52,938 nt of DNA from Alphaproteobacteria bacterium (GTDB lineage Bacteria > Pseudomonadota > Alphaproteobacteria > JABAAW01). Below, piece by piece: positions 16,533-25,047 of the stretch. Position numbers and translations under genes: made by a program. The notes under the pieces are model-generated. The model saw only the letters and a list, made by a program, of their open reading frames with translations, did no database searches and was not told where the DNA came from. Each line of letters begins with the position of its first letter. The first letter of the stretch is position 1. The stretch lies in contig JABACB010000008.1 of assembly GCA_014237925.1 (NCBI GenBank), positions 1 through 52,938 on the forward strand. Direction: 5' to 3'.

Positions 16533-18011
16533 CTATTCGGGTTCTCCCGCGTTCGTATAGCTCGTCTTCACTTGAGTGTAAAATTCCTCCGCATAACGAC
16601 CCTGCTCGCGCGATCCGTAGCTGGAAATTCCCCTCCCTCCGAAAGGCACATGGTAATCCGTGCCTGCGGTCGGAAGGTTCACCGTCACACAGCCGCAACG
16701 CACATTCCTGCGGAAATGTGTCGCACGCGCAAGCGAGGTCGTGACAATCCCCGCAACCAAGCCGAAAGGCGTGTCGTTTGCCGTCGCCAACGCTTCCTCG
16801 TAGTCCGCAACCTTGACGACACAAGCAACAGGAGCAAACATCTCCTCGCGGTTGATACGCATATCGTTGCTACCCTCCAGCAGTAGCGCAGGGGTGAGAT
16901 AGTAGCCCTCCGTCTTGCGCGCAACCACCTCTCCGCCACAAGCGCGAGTGCAACCCTCCTCTTCGGCGAGCTTCAGGTAGCGCAAGTTCGATTCCAACTG
17001 CGTCTGACTTGCGACAGGACCGATTTGCGTCTCTTTCTCCAAAGCATGCCCTACGCGCAACGCTTTCGTAGCAGCGACCATCTTTTCGACGAAGGCATCG
17101 TAGATGTTTTCCATGACCACGATGCGCGAAGAGGCGGTGCATTTCTGCCCCGTTCCCCCGAAAGCGCCTTGCACGGCGCAGGAGACGGCGAGCGCGCAAT
17201 CGGCATCGTCGGCGACGACGAGGGCGTTTTTGGCGCCCATTTCCATCTGCAACTTTGTCATGACGGGAATCGCTTTCTGCGCGATCGCTCGTCCCGTCTC
17301 GACGGATCCTGTAAACGAAATGCCCTGCACTTTGGAACTCGCCGCAAGGTGCTCGCCGAGCGTGCTGCCCTTCCCCATGACGAGATTGAACACTCCTTTC
17401 GGCAAGTCGTGTCGCTCGACGATCTCGGCGAGCGCGCAGGCGCTTGCAGGCGTGAGGTTTGCAGGCTTCCATACGACGGCATTGCCGAAGGCGAGCGCGG
17501 GAGCGATCTTCCAACTGGCGGTTGCGATCGGAAAGTTCCACGGCGAGACGATGCCGACCACTCCCAGCGGCTCGCGGCGGATGTCGATCTCGATTCCTGG
17601 GCGCACGGAATCGGCATTCTCGCCCAGCTGTCGCAAAACCTCGGCGGCGTAGTAGGTGAAGAATTGTCCGGCGCGATAAACCTCGCCCGTCCCTTCGGCA
17701 AGGGGTTTTCCCTCCTCGCGCGACAGAAGTTCTCCCAGCTCTTGCGCGCGCGTTTTCAGCTCCTCGCCGATGGCGTTGAGAATGTTGGAACGTTCTTCGA
17801 GCTTCGAGCGTCCCCAAGAGCATCCCCAAGAGCGTTGTGCTTCGGAAGCTGCGTCCAGCGCTTCGTCGAGCTGGCGGGGAGTGGCTTGGGCGTAGATGCC
17901 AACAAGATCGGAGGTATCGGAGGGCGAGCGATTCTCGATGCTTTCGTCCGAGGCAAGCCAACTTCCTGCAACATAGTGGTTGTGAACTTTGGAAGGTACG
18001 ATCGAAGGCAT
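16533..18011 (-). CDS. NAD(P)-dependent aldehyde dehydrogenase, ketoglutarate-semialdehyde type
   Basis: This 492-aa protein carries the ALDH superfamily pattern: VSPWNFPIA, KPANLTPASA, FTGSVETGRAIAQ, the catalytic-Glu motif MEMGAKNALVV, the catalytic-Cys motif GGTGQKCTASSR and REEMFAPVACV. The end, VPFGGRGISSYGSREQGRYAEEFYTQVKTSY, resembles alpha-ketoglutaric-semialdehyde dehydrogenases, but substrate assignment within this family is unreliable. I start it at ATG 18011 because family homology begins there; the frame is open further upstream. It is divergent from a flavin reductase gene across 106 bp. Confidence 0.85.
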   Translation of the reverse strand: MPSIVPSKVHNHYVAGSWLASDESIENRSPSDTSDLVGIYAQATPRQLDEALDAASEAQRSWGCSWGRSKLEERSNILNAIGEELKTRAQELGELLSREEGKPLAEGTGEVYRAGQFFTYYAAEVLRQLGENADSVRPGIEIDIRREPLGVVGIVSPWNFPIATASWKIAPALAFGNAVVWKPANLTPASACALAEIVERHDLPKGVFNLVMGKGSTLGEHLAASSKVQGISFTGSVETGRAIAQKAIPVMTKLQMEMGAKNALVVADDADCALAVSCAVQGAFGGTGQKCTASSRIVVMENIYDAFVEKMVAATKALRVGHALEKETQIGPVASQTQLESNLRYLKLAEEEGCTRACGGEVVARKTEGYYLTPALLLEGSNDMRINREEMFAPVACVVKVADYEEALATANDTPFGLVAGIVTTSLARATHFRRNVRCGCVTVNLPTAGTDYHVPFGGRGISSYGSREQGRYAEEFYTQVKTSYTNAGEPE

Positions 18012-18117
18012 AAAAAAAGTGTAGCAGGATTTTCTTGGTGGCTTGCAAAAAAAAGCGAGTCGTGCACTTGTTGCCGAGCTGTCGCGCACTCTGCTGTAAA
18101 TAAGGTAGACTCGTCGC

Positions 18118-18714
18118 ATGTCGCCTCCTCGCTCGCCTCCTCGCTCGTCTGCCTCCGCTCCTCTGTCGCGCCCCTTCCTGGATGCCATGAGCCTCCTCGC
18201 CACCTCCGTCGCCATCGCCACGACCGACGGTAGCGCAGGCAAAGCGGGTGCGACCGTCTCGACACTTTCGCCCGTCTCCGCCGAATCTCCGCCCTCGTTG
18301 CTGATCTGCCTGCACCACAAAACCTCCGTCGCACAAAAAATTCAAGGCAACAAAACCTTCGCCGTCAGCATCCTCGACGAAACACAACGAGACATCGCTC
18401 AACTTTTCGCAGGGCAATCCCAATCCTCGCAATCCCAATCTTCGCAATCCCAATCTTCGCAATCCAAGGACAAGTTCGATCTCACGCAACACCTGTGGCA
18501 GCAAACACACAGCAGCGCATGGAGATTGCAAGACGCGCTCGCCTTCTTCGATTGTCAGCTGCTGCAGTCCGTTCGCTGCCAGAGCCATTTTGTCGTCATC
18601 GGCAGGGTTCTCGACATCGCGCTCGGTCCTTCGGGCAGGAAGCGCAGGAAGCCCTTGATTTATGCGAGCCGAGCCTATACCATGTTGAGCGATCCCCCTA
18701 TCCGCACGACATAA
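18118..18714 (+). CDS. Flavin reductase-like (FMN-binding split barrel) protein
   Basis: This 198-aa protein has the HpaC/DIM6-NTAB pattern: an N-terminal MSLLATSVAIATT, GATVSTLSPVSAESPPSLLICL, then FAVSILDETQRDIAQLFAG, and a late CQLLQSVRCQSHFVVIGRVLDI. Such enzymes reduce FMN or FAD with NAD(P)H for a partner monooxygenase; no partner is in the window. A repeated QSQSS insert of about 18 residues (18415-18470) interrupts the region before KFDL. ATG 18118 is the first start; no clear SD is visible and a shorter start at MSLLAT is possible. It is followed by mmsA. Confidence 0.8.
   Translation: MSPPRSPPRSSASAPLSRPFLDAMSLLATSVAIATTDGSAGKAGATVSTLSPVSAESPPSLLICLHHKTSVAQKIQGNKTFAVSILDETQRDIAQLFAGQSQSSQSQSSQSQSSQSKDKFDLTQHLWQQTHSSAWRLQDALAFFDCQLLQSVRCQSHFVVIGRVLDIALGPSGRKRRKPLIYASRAYTMLSDPPIRTT
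18415..18470 (+). repeat. 15-bp repeat encoding QSQSS in the flavin reductase
   Basis: Three units CAATCCCAATCTTCG encode the repeated Gln-Ser segment at about residues 100-118. Confidence 0.85.
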
Positions 18715-18737
18715 AGAGCGTTTCCATGCACGCCCCC

Positions 18738-18787
18738 ATTGCCTAACACTATTGCCTAACACTATGCCTAACATTATGCCTAACATT
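18738..18787 (+). repeat. 12-13-bp repeat creating several start codons for mmsA
   Basis: Units ATTGCCTAACACT x2 then ATGCCTAACATT x2 lie in tandem over the gene start. They supply in-frame TTG (18752), ATG (18764) and ATG (18776) codons. Confidence 0.85.
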
Positions 18788-20275
18788 GCCTCTGTCTTCG
18801 GAGGCAGCTTGTATCAAAGCGAGAGCGGTCGCTCTTCGCCCGTCTTCAATCCCGCGACGGGAGAGCAGATTGCTGAAGTTGCGCTCTGTTCAAAACAAGA
18901 GGTGGCGGCGGCGATCGAGGCGGCTGTGGCGGCGCAAGCAGACTGGGGCGAGACCCCCGCTTCCGAGCGCGCTCGCTTGATGTTTCGCCTGCTCGATCTG
19001 TTGGAGAAGAACAAAGAACAGCTGGCTCTTGCGATCAGCAGAGAGCATGGCAAGACGCACGAGGACGCGCTGGGCGAGATCGCTCGCGGGATCGAGCCTG
19101 TCGTGTTCGCCTGCGGCATCGCGCATCTTCTGAAAGGAGAACACAGCACGAATGTCGCGCGGCGGGTTGACACGCACTCGTTGCGTCAGCCCTTGGGCGT
19201 TTGCGCCGGCATTACGCCGTTTAATTTTCCTGTCATGGTGCCTCTGTGGATGATGGCGAACGCGCTTGCTTGTGGCAACAGCTTCATTCTCAAGCCTTCG
19301 GAACGGGATCCGTCTGCGTCGCTTCTGCTTGCCGAGCTGACAGAGCAGGCGGGTTTTCCGAAGGGTGTGTTCAGCGTCGTTCAGGGGGACAAGGAGGCGG
19401 TCGATGCGTTGTTGGAACACGAGGACATACAGGCGATCAGCTTTGTCGGCTCGACGCCGATTGCCGAGTATGTCTACAAGACGGGTTGTGCGCACGGAAA
19501 GCGTGTGCAGGCGCTGGGAGGAGCAAAGAATCACATGGTGGTGATGGCGGACGCCGATTTGGAGAAGGTGTGCGATGCGTTGATCGGCTCGGCGTACGGG
19601 GCTGCGGGCGAGCGCTGCATGGCGATTTCGGTTGCGATGCCTGTAGGCGAGGCGGTTGCCGATGCGCTAGTTGCAAAGTTGAGCGCGCGTGTAAAGCAGA
19701 TTCGGATCGCTCCTGCTACGGATGCGAAGGCGGAGATGGGGCCTCTTGTCACGAAGCAGCATCGGGAGAAGGTGTTGGGCTATATCGAGAGCGGTATCGA
19801 GGAGGGGGCGGAGCTTGTTGTCGATGGTCGTGCGTTTCGTCTTGCGGGGCATGAGAAGGGTTATTTCTTGGGGGGGTGTTTGTTCGACAGGGTTTCTCCT
19901 TCGATGCGGATCTACAGGGAGGAGATTTTCGGACCCGTGCTGGTCGTGTTGCGCACGGCTTCCTTGGAGGAGGCGGTTTCGTTGATCAACGAGCATGAGC
20001 TCGGCAACGGGGTTTCGGTCTTTACGCGCGACGGGGGGATCGCGCGGAATTTTGCACGACGGGTTCGTATCGGGATGGTTGGGGTCAATGTTCCGATTCC
20101 TGTTCCGGTCGGATTCCATTCGTTCGGGGGGTGGAAGCGGTCTTTGTTTGGCTCGCATGGGATCTACGGCGCGGAGACAGTGCATTTTTACACGCGCTTG
20201 AAGACAGTGACGACGCGCTGGGACGAGCGGAGCGGAGAGAGCGAGGGTGCGGAATTTAATTTTCCTAAAACCTAG
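18764..20275 (+). CDS. mmsA: CoA-acylating methylmalonate-semialdehyde dehydrogenase
   Basis: This ~503-aa ALDH-superfamily enzyme shows the MMSDH signatures GITPFNFPVMVPLWM, KPSERDPSA, SFVGSTPIAEYVY, ALGGAKNHMVVMADAD and the catalytic YGAAGERCMAIS. It also has the subfamily tail SFGGWKRSLFG...GAETVHFYTR. It converts methylmalonate semialdehyde with CoA and NAD+ to propionyl-CoA, in valine, inositol or beta-alanine-type catabolism. The start is ambiguous because of an in-phase repeat; I take the first ATG. It lies 49 nt after the flavin reductase gene. The methylmalonyl-CoA mutase at the window end could process its product. Confidence 0.9.
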   Translation: MPNIMPNIASVFGGSLYQSESGRSSPVFNPATGEQIAEVALCSKQEVAAAIEAAVAAQADWGETPASERARLMFRLLDLLEKNKEQLALAISREHGKTHEDALGEIARGIEPVVFACGIAHLLKGEHSTNVARRVDTHSLRQPLGVCAGITPFNFPVMVPLWMMANALACGNSFILKPSERDPSASLLLAELTEQAGFPKGVFSVVQGDKEAVDALLEHEDIQAISFVGSTPIAEYVYKTGCAHGKRVQALGGAKNHMVVMADADLEKVCDALIGSAYGAAGERCMAISVAMPVGEAVADALVAKLSARVKQIRIAPATDAKAEMGPLVTKQHREKVLGYIESGIEEGAELVVDGRAFRLAGHEKGYFLGGCLFDRVSPSMRIYREEIFGPVLVVLRTASLEEAVSLINEHELGNGVSVFTRDGGIARNFARRVRIGMVGVNVPIPVPVGFHSFGGWKRSLFGSHGIYGAETVHFYTRLKTVTTRWDERSGESEGAEFNFPKT

Positions 20276-20360
20276 GAAATTAGATAGGGAAATAGATAGG
20301 AAATTAGATAGGGAAATAGATAGGAAATTAGCATAGGAAATTAGATAGGGAAATAGAGAA
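20273..20360 (+). repeat. TTAGATAGGGAAATAGATAGGAAA tandem repeat
   Basis: About three to four units of a ~24-bp AT-rich repeat lie after mmsA, in the convergent spacer 20276-20426. No hairpin terminator is obvious. Confidence 0.85.
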
Positions 20361-20392
20361 GAAGAGGCTGTGCGGGGTTGTTTCGGCTTGCG

Positions 20393-20465
20393 TCCTACTC
20401 TCCCCGCGTCCTACTCTCCCCGCGTCCTACTCTCCCTGCGCCGTATTCTCCCTGCGCCGTATTAC
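20393..20465 (-). repeat. GCGTCCTACTCTCCCC / GCGCCGTATTCTCCCT repeats at a gene end
   Basis: Two related ~16-bp units repeat across the 3' end of the metallophosphoesterase gene. They encode its terminal RRRENTAQGE and continue past the stop, so the array appears to have extended or truncated the C-terminus. Confidence 0.8.
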
Positions 20466-21296
20466 GCCCTCCGCGTAGCCCAGCTCCTCCATCCCCTCGT
20501 AGAAGACATGATGCAACAACACACGCTCCCCATCTAGCCACAATACCCCGTAGCTCCGCGCCTCGTCGCAATAACGATACCGCCCCGCCTCTTCGTTCTG
20601 CCCCGCGCTCGGCAAGATTGTCTGATGCGACACCGAAGAATGCAAACAACTCAACCCCATCCCCCCCCACATTCCCGACAAGGGTCGATGATAGTGTCCA
20701 CAAAAAATATACCGCACCCTCCCTTGCCCCTCCAACAAGGCGCGAAACGCCCCTGCGCCATCGAATCCCTCGCTCTCCCAAGCGTCCAACGAACACGGCG
20801 GATGATGCATCACCACAAACACATCCCGCCCTGCATACTTTGCCAGCTTCTCGCGTAGCCACAGAAGCCTCGCCTCGCAGAAGCCCCCCTCGATATGCGT
20901 CAACAACTCCCCCTCACCGCGCGCGACGCTGTCCAGCAACAGAAAAACCCCTGCCTCGTCCTCAACCGCAGCCTGAACGAATCCCCCCTCGATGCTATCC
21001 GGGAATGCCTCGGAGAAAGCCTCCCACCCGTCGTGGTTGCCAAGCAAAACTCGACACGGAAACGGAAGCCTTGACACCTCGCGCTTGAAAAAGGCATACG
21101 CCTCCGCATCCCCCCGATGCGCAATATCGCCCAAACAAACACAAAAGACCGCATCCGCGTGCCACCGCCCCATGTGCGCGACCAAGGCGCGAAACCTCCG
21201 CCGCACCTCCCGCTCGCGCAGATCCCCCGCCTTCCCCCCCGCAGCCAAGCCAACTCCCAGGTGCAAATCCGTGATCTGTAAAAACTTGCGCAACAT
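20427..21296 (-). CDS. Metallophosphoesterase (calcineurin-like)
   Basis: This 289-aa cytoplasmic-looking protein shows the five metallophosphoesterase motifs in order: ITDLHLG, CLGDIAHRGD, LLGNHDGW, VVMHHPP and CGHYHRP. These residues coordinate a dinuclear metal centre. The layout resembles CpdA/Icc-type phosphodiesterases, but cAMP specificity cannot be read from sequence. I start it at ATG 21296, immediately before the first conserved motif. It stands alone, convergent with mmsA. Confidence 0.85.
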   Translation of the reverse strand: MLRKFLQITDLHLGVGLAAGGKAGDLREREVRRRFRALVAHMGRWHADAVFCVCLGDIAHRGDAEAYAFFKREVSRLPFPCRVLLGNHDGWEAFSEAFPDSIEGGFVQAAVEDEAGVFLLLDSVARGEGELLTHIEGGFCEARLLWLREKLAKYAGRDVFVVMHHPPCSLDAWESEGFDGAGAFRALLEGQGRVRYIFCGHYHRPLSGMWGGMGLSCLHSSVSHQTILPSAGQNEEAGRYRYCDEARSYGVLWLDGERVLLHHVFYEGMEELGYAEGVIRRRENTAQGE

Positions 21297-21394
21297 AAAA
21301 ATTCTTGCACGAAAATCCTTGACAGAAGTCACCCGAAGGCTCTAGACTTGATCTCGAGGTTTGTCAAGCAAGCAGCGAGCATTAGCAAAGGTAG

Positions 21395-21487
21395 CGAAAG
21401 TCGGCAACGCAAGCCAACAACGCAAGCCAACAACGCAAGTCGGCAACGCAAGCCAACAACGCAAGTCGGCAACGCAAGCCAACAACA
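21395..21487 (+). repeat. 12-bp tandem repeat upstream of the ABC operon
   Basis: About seven alternating 12-bp units AACGCAAGCCAAC/AACGCAAGTCGGC lie in the 255-bp region between the divergent metallophosphoesterase and substrate-binding protein genes, probably in the 5' leader of the ABC operon. Confidence 0.85.
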
Positions 21488-21551
21488 AAAGCTCCTGCAA
21501 GTCTGCTCGCATACAAGTCACAACCAAGGATCCACGAAGGAGAAGAAAACC

Positions 21552-23138
21552 ATGACCGAAAACAATCCCAAACAACACCCCGATGTGACCAATCCCTCCC
21601 GCCGCCGCTTCGTCGAAGGCAGTGCTGCGGTCGCGGGCGTGCTCGCGCTCGGTGGCACCGCCCCCCTGCTCAGCGCTTGCAGCGAGAGCAAGAAAACCAG
21701 CGGACATCTGAAAGTGGGTGTCGATGGTGTCAACTCAACCTCTGTACTCGATCCCTCCTTCGCAACGGCGACAGGCGAGTTCTCCAACGCACGCACCTAT
21801 GCGAGCTTTCTTGTGCAACAAAACGAAGACGGCGAAATCGTCGGCTCGCTCGCCGAATCGTGGGAATCGGACGACGCACAGAACTGGGTTTTCAAGCTGC
21901 AGAAAGGCGTTGAGTTCCACAACGGCAAGTCGTTTTCCGCCGAAGACGTCATCGCCACGATCGATTCGATACGCTCTGGAACATCGAAATCGCCCGTGAA
22001 AGGCATGGCGAACACGATCGACTCCATCAAAGCCAGCGGCGACGGCAAACACGAGATCACGATCAAACTCAAAGAACCGAACGCCGATCTGCCCGTCGTC
22101 TTCAACGAAACCGGCTTCGCTATCCTTCCCAAAGGCGCGAACCGCAACGACGGCATCGGCACAGGTCCCTACAAGCTGGAATACTTCGAACCCGGCGTCT
22201 CCACGGGCTTCCAGCGCTTCGCAAACTTCTTCGATGCCGATCGCAAAGGCTTCTCCGCCTCGATCGAATACCAAGTCATCAACGACTCCTCGTCGCGGGT
22301 GAACGCGCTGAAGACAGGCGATGTGCATCTGATCGCAAAAATCCCCGCCTCCGCCGCGCCCAGCATCGTCGAAGACGACAACCTGCAACTCTTGCGCGTC
22401 TCCGGCAAAGGTCACTACACCATTCCGATGGATGTGCGGAAAGAACCCTTTTCGAACAACGATGTGCGTCTCGCGCTGAAATACGCGATTAAACGCGAGG
22501 AGCTGGTGGAGAAAATTCTCTTCGGCTACGGCTCTGTCGGCAACGACCAGCCGATCGCCGAAAGCGACCAGTTCTATAACAGCAAGATCGCGCAACGAGA
22601 GTACGATCCTGACAAAGCGCAGTTCCACATCAAGAAGGCGGGCTTCGAAGGAACCATCCCTCTGCATGTTTCGAACGCGGCGTTCGCCAACGCCGTTTCG
22701 GCAGCACAGCTCTTCGCGGAAAACGCGAAGCAGGCAGGGCTGGATATCAAGGTGATCCGCACGCCTGAGGACGGCTACTGGGACAAGGTGTGGATGCAGA
22801 AAGGCTGGTCCTTCAGCTACTGGAGCGGCAGACCTGCGGCAGGACAGATGTTCGCCATCGGCTACCACCCGACGAGCGCGTGGAACGAGACCTTTTGGGA
22901 TAACGCCGAGTTCAACAAGCTCTTCGACGAAGGCAAACGGACGACCGCCACGAAGAAGAGAAAGGAAATCTACGGCGAGATGCAGCGCTTGATGGTCGAA
23001 GAAGGCGGGTCGGTGATCCCCATTTTCAACGACTATTTGGATGCCGCCAGCAACGATGTCAAGGGCTATCCCTACATCCCGACCGTCTTCGGCGACTACG
23101 AAGCGGCGCTCTATGTGCGCGTAGAAGACAAGAGCTAG
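21552..23138 (+). CDS. ABC transporter substrate-binding lipoprotein, family 5 (Dpp/Opp-like)
   Basis: This 528-aa protein has a Tat-type N-terminus (SRRRFVEG at 16-23), a hydrophobic stretch and a lipobox LLSAC with Cys43 as probable lipid anchor. The body has SBP family 5 features: SLAESWESDDAQNWVFKLQKG, FHNGKSFSAEDVIATI, NDVRLALKYAIKREELV and a late GGSVIPIFNDY. The ATG has AAGGAG 9 nt upstream. It is first in an operon with two permeases and a fused ATPase. Such systems import peptides, nickel chelates or opines; the ligand is not identifiable here. Confidence 0.9.
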   Translation: MTENNPKQHPDVTNPSRRRFVEGSAAVAGVLALGGTAPLLSACSESKKTSGHLKVGVDGVNSTSVLDPSFATATGEFSNARTYASFLVQQNEDGEIVGSLAESWESDDAQNWVFKLQKGVEFHNGKSFSAEDVIATIDSIRSGTSKSPVKGMANTIDSIKASGDGKHEITIKLKEPNADLPVVFNETGFAILPKGANRNDGIGTGPYKLEYFEPGVSTGFQRFANFFDADRKGFSASIEYQVINDSSSRVNALKTGDVHLIAKIPASAAPSIVEDDNLQLLRVSGKGHYTIPMDVRKEPFSNNDVRLALKYAIKREELVEKILFGYGSVGNDQPIAESDQFYNSKIAQREYDPDKAQFHIKKAGFEGTIPLHVSNAAFANAVSAAQLFAENAKQAGLDIKVIRTPEDGYWDKVWMQKGWSFSYWSGRPAAGQMFAIGYHPTSAWNETFWDNAEFNKLFDEGKRTTATKKRKEIYGEMQRLMVEEGGSVIPIFNDYLDAASNDVKGYPYIPTVFGDYEAALYVRVEDKS

Positions 23139-23249
23139 GCGACAACAAGCAAGTCCCGAACAAACAAGTTCCGCTCTCCCTGCGCGTCGTTGCGCGAGGG
23201 AGAGCTCGGACTTTCTCAACGCAAGAGGAGCGAAAGGAGGAAGAGGCCC

Positions 23250-24209
23250 GTGGCTGTCTTTCGATTGCTGGCGACGCGCGTCTTTTGGGGGGTGGTTTGC
23301 TTGTGGGTCATCTCGGTTCTCATCTTCTCGGCGACCGAGCTGCTGCCGGGCGACTTGGCGAGCGTCGTCTTCGGACAGGCGAAGACGCCTGAGGCTGTAG
23401 AATCTTTGCGCAAAGAGCTGGGGCTCGATCGACCGCCGCAGGAACGCTACCTCGAATGGCTTGCAGCAGCGGCACGGTTTGATTTCGGACGCTCGCTCGC
23501 GACGCAAAGACCTATTAGCCAGCTCATCGGGAAAAGGCTGCAACGAACGCTTCTGCTCGCGCTCACGACCGCCTGCATGGCGGTGCCGCTCGCGCTGTTG
23601 GTCGGCATGCTATGCACGCTGTGGCGCGACAGCACTTTCGATCGAGCTGTCAACGCCGCTGCGATCGTCGTCATTTCGCCGCCCGAGTTTTTCACGGGCT
23701 ACTTCCTCGCCTTCTTCTTCGCCGTCAAGCTGGGATGGTTTCCCGCCGTCATGCTGACGACACCCTCGATGTCCTTCGCCGAGATTGTCCACGCCATCTT
23801 TCTGCCCTGCGTGACGCTGCTGTTCGCCTGCTTCGGACACATGATGCGTTTGACGAGAGCTGCGCTCATCTCGGTGTTGGAAGACCCGTACATCGAGACT
23901 GCTCGATTGAAGGGTCTGTCCAATCGCCGCATCCTGCTCGTCCACGCGCTGCCGAACGCCATCGCCCCGATCGCCAATGTTGTCGTCATCAATCTCGCCT
24001 ATTTGGTTGTGGGGGTCATCGTCGTGGAGACTGTCTTCAACTACCCCGGTCTCGGCAAGCTCATGGTCGATTCGATCAGCTCGCGCGATATTCCCGTCAT
24101 TCAGGCCTGCAGCCTGATCTTCGCCACGACCTACATCGTTCTCAATCTGACCGCCGACTTGATCTCGTTGCTCGCCAATCCGAAGCTGCGCCATGCCGTC
24201 GCTACGTAA
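23250..24209 (+). CDS. ABC transporter permease, DppB-like
   Basis: This 319-aa inner-membrane protein has about six hydrophobic segments. It shows the DppB pattern LLPGDLA, LRKELGLDRPPQERYLEWL, FDFGRSLATQRPI and the EAA-like loop DPYIETARLKGLSNRRILLVHALPNA. I start it at GTG 23250 because AAGGAGG lies 9 nt upstream; an earlier in-frame start at 23190 lacks homology. It overlaps the next permease by 17 nt. Confidence 0.88.
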   Translation: MAVFRLLATRVFWGVVCLWVISVLIFSATELLPGDLASVVFGQAKTPEAVESLRKELGLDRPPQERYLEWLAAAARFDFGRSLATQRPISQLIGKRLQRTLLLALTTACMAVPLALLVGMLCTLWRDSTFDRAVNAAAIVVISPPEFFTGYFLAFFFAVKLGWFPAVMLTTPSMSFAEIVHAIFLPCVTLLFACFGHMMRLTRAALISVLEDPYIETARLKGLSNRRILLVHALPNAIAPIANVVVINLAYLVVGVIVVETVFNYPGLGKLMVDSISSRDIPVIQACSLIFATTYIVLNLTADLISLLANPKLRHAVAT

Positions 24210-25044
24210 CACAGGGCGGCAGGCGCGCCTTTTGTTGCGCTCCATGAGCACGCTGACGCGCACGAGCGTGGGCGTGCTGTGTTTGATTCTGCTGCTCCTG
24301 CTGGTGGGACCTTCGCTCAGTCCCTACAGCTATTCTGCGCCGGTCGGAGATGTGTGGGAGGGGATGTCGTGGCAACACCCTCTCGGCACCGATGTTTTGG
24401 GCAGAGACATGCTCACGAGAATCATGAAGGGCGGCAGACTGACCGTGATGCTCGCCTTCTTGGCGACATTGCTGGGCTTCCTGCTCGGCACCTTCTTCGG
24501 CTTCATGTCGGCGTTGGTCGGGCGGTGGGTCGATATTTTGCTCTCGCGCATCGTCGAGATCATCATGGCTTTCCCCAGTCTGATCTTGGCGCTGATCGTC
24601 TTGGCGCTGATCGATGTTTCCAAGGGGATTCTTATCGTCATCATCGCGGTGTTGGATTCGACGCGCGTCTATCGTCTCTCGCGCTCGCTTGCGCAGGATA
24701 TCGTGGTGATGCCCTATGTGGAGACGGCGCGTTTGCGCGGCGAGAAGTTGGGATGGTTGATGCGACGCGAGATTCTTCCGAATGTTCTTCCGCCGATGCT
24801 GGCGGAGTTCGGTTTGCGCTTCGGGTTTGCCATTCTCTTCTTGAGCGCGCTCAGCTTTTTGGGGCTGGGCATCCAGCCTCCTGAGGCGGACTGGGGATCG
24901 ATGGTGAAAGAGAATGCGCTCTCGTTGCCCGTTGCGCTGGTGCCTGCGGCGGCGATCGCGCTGACGACGATTTGCGTCAACATCATCGTCGACTGGCTGC
25001 TTGCTCGCGCGGCGCGCGTGCGCAGCGCGACGCCGGAGGTTTGA
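24193..25044 (+). CDS. ABC transporter permease, DppC-like
   Basis: This 283-aa membrane protein has the DppC hallmarks HPLGTDVLGRDMLTRIMKGGR, FPSLILALIVLAL and the loop PYVETARLRGEKLGWLMRREILPNVLPP. It forms the heterodimeric channel with the preceding permease. The start lies inside the preceding gene, consistent with translational coupling. Confidence 0.88.
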   Translation: MPSLRNTGRQARLLLRSMSTLTRTSVGVLCLILLLLLVGPSLSPYSYSAPVGDVWEGMSWQHPLGTDVLGRDMLTRIMKGGRLTVMLAFLATLLGFLLGTFFGFMSALVGRWVDILLSRIVEIIMAFPSLILALIVLALIDVSKGILIVIIAVLDSTRVYRLSRSLAQDIVVMPYVETARLRGEKLGWLMRREILPNVLPPMLAEFGLRFGFAILFLSALSFLGLGIQPPEADWGSMVKENALSLPVALVPAAAIALTTICVNIIVDWLLARAARVRSATPEV

Positions 25045-25047
25045 GCG

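Noticed and set aside
16870-18786. 638-codon minus-strand frame overlapping the aldehyde dehydrogenase
   Set aside because: It is a frame-shifted shadow of the dehydrogenase with an arginine-rich composition and no family motif.
21735-23543. 602-codon open frame on the minus strand opposite the ABC substrate-binding protein gene
   Set aside because: It is antisense to a well-conserved gene and has no recognisable domain. Long antisense frames are expected at this GC content.
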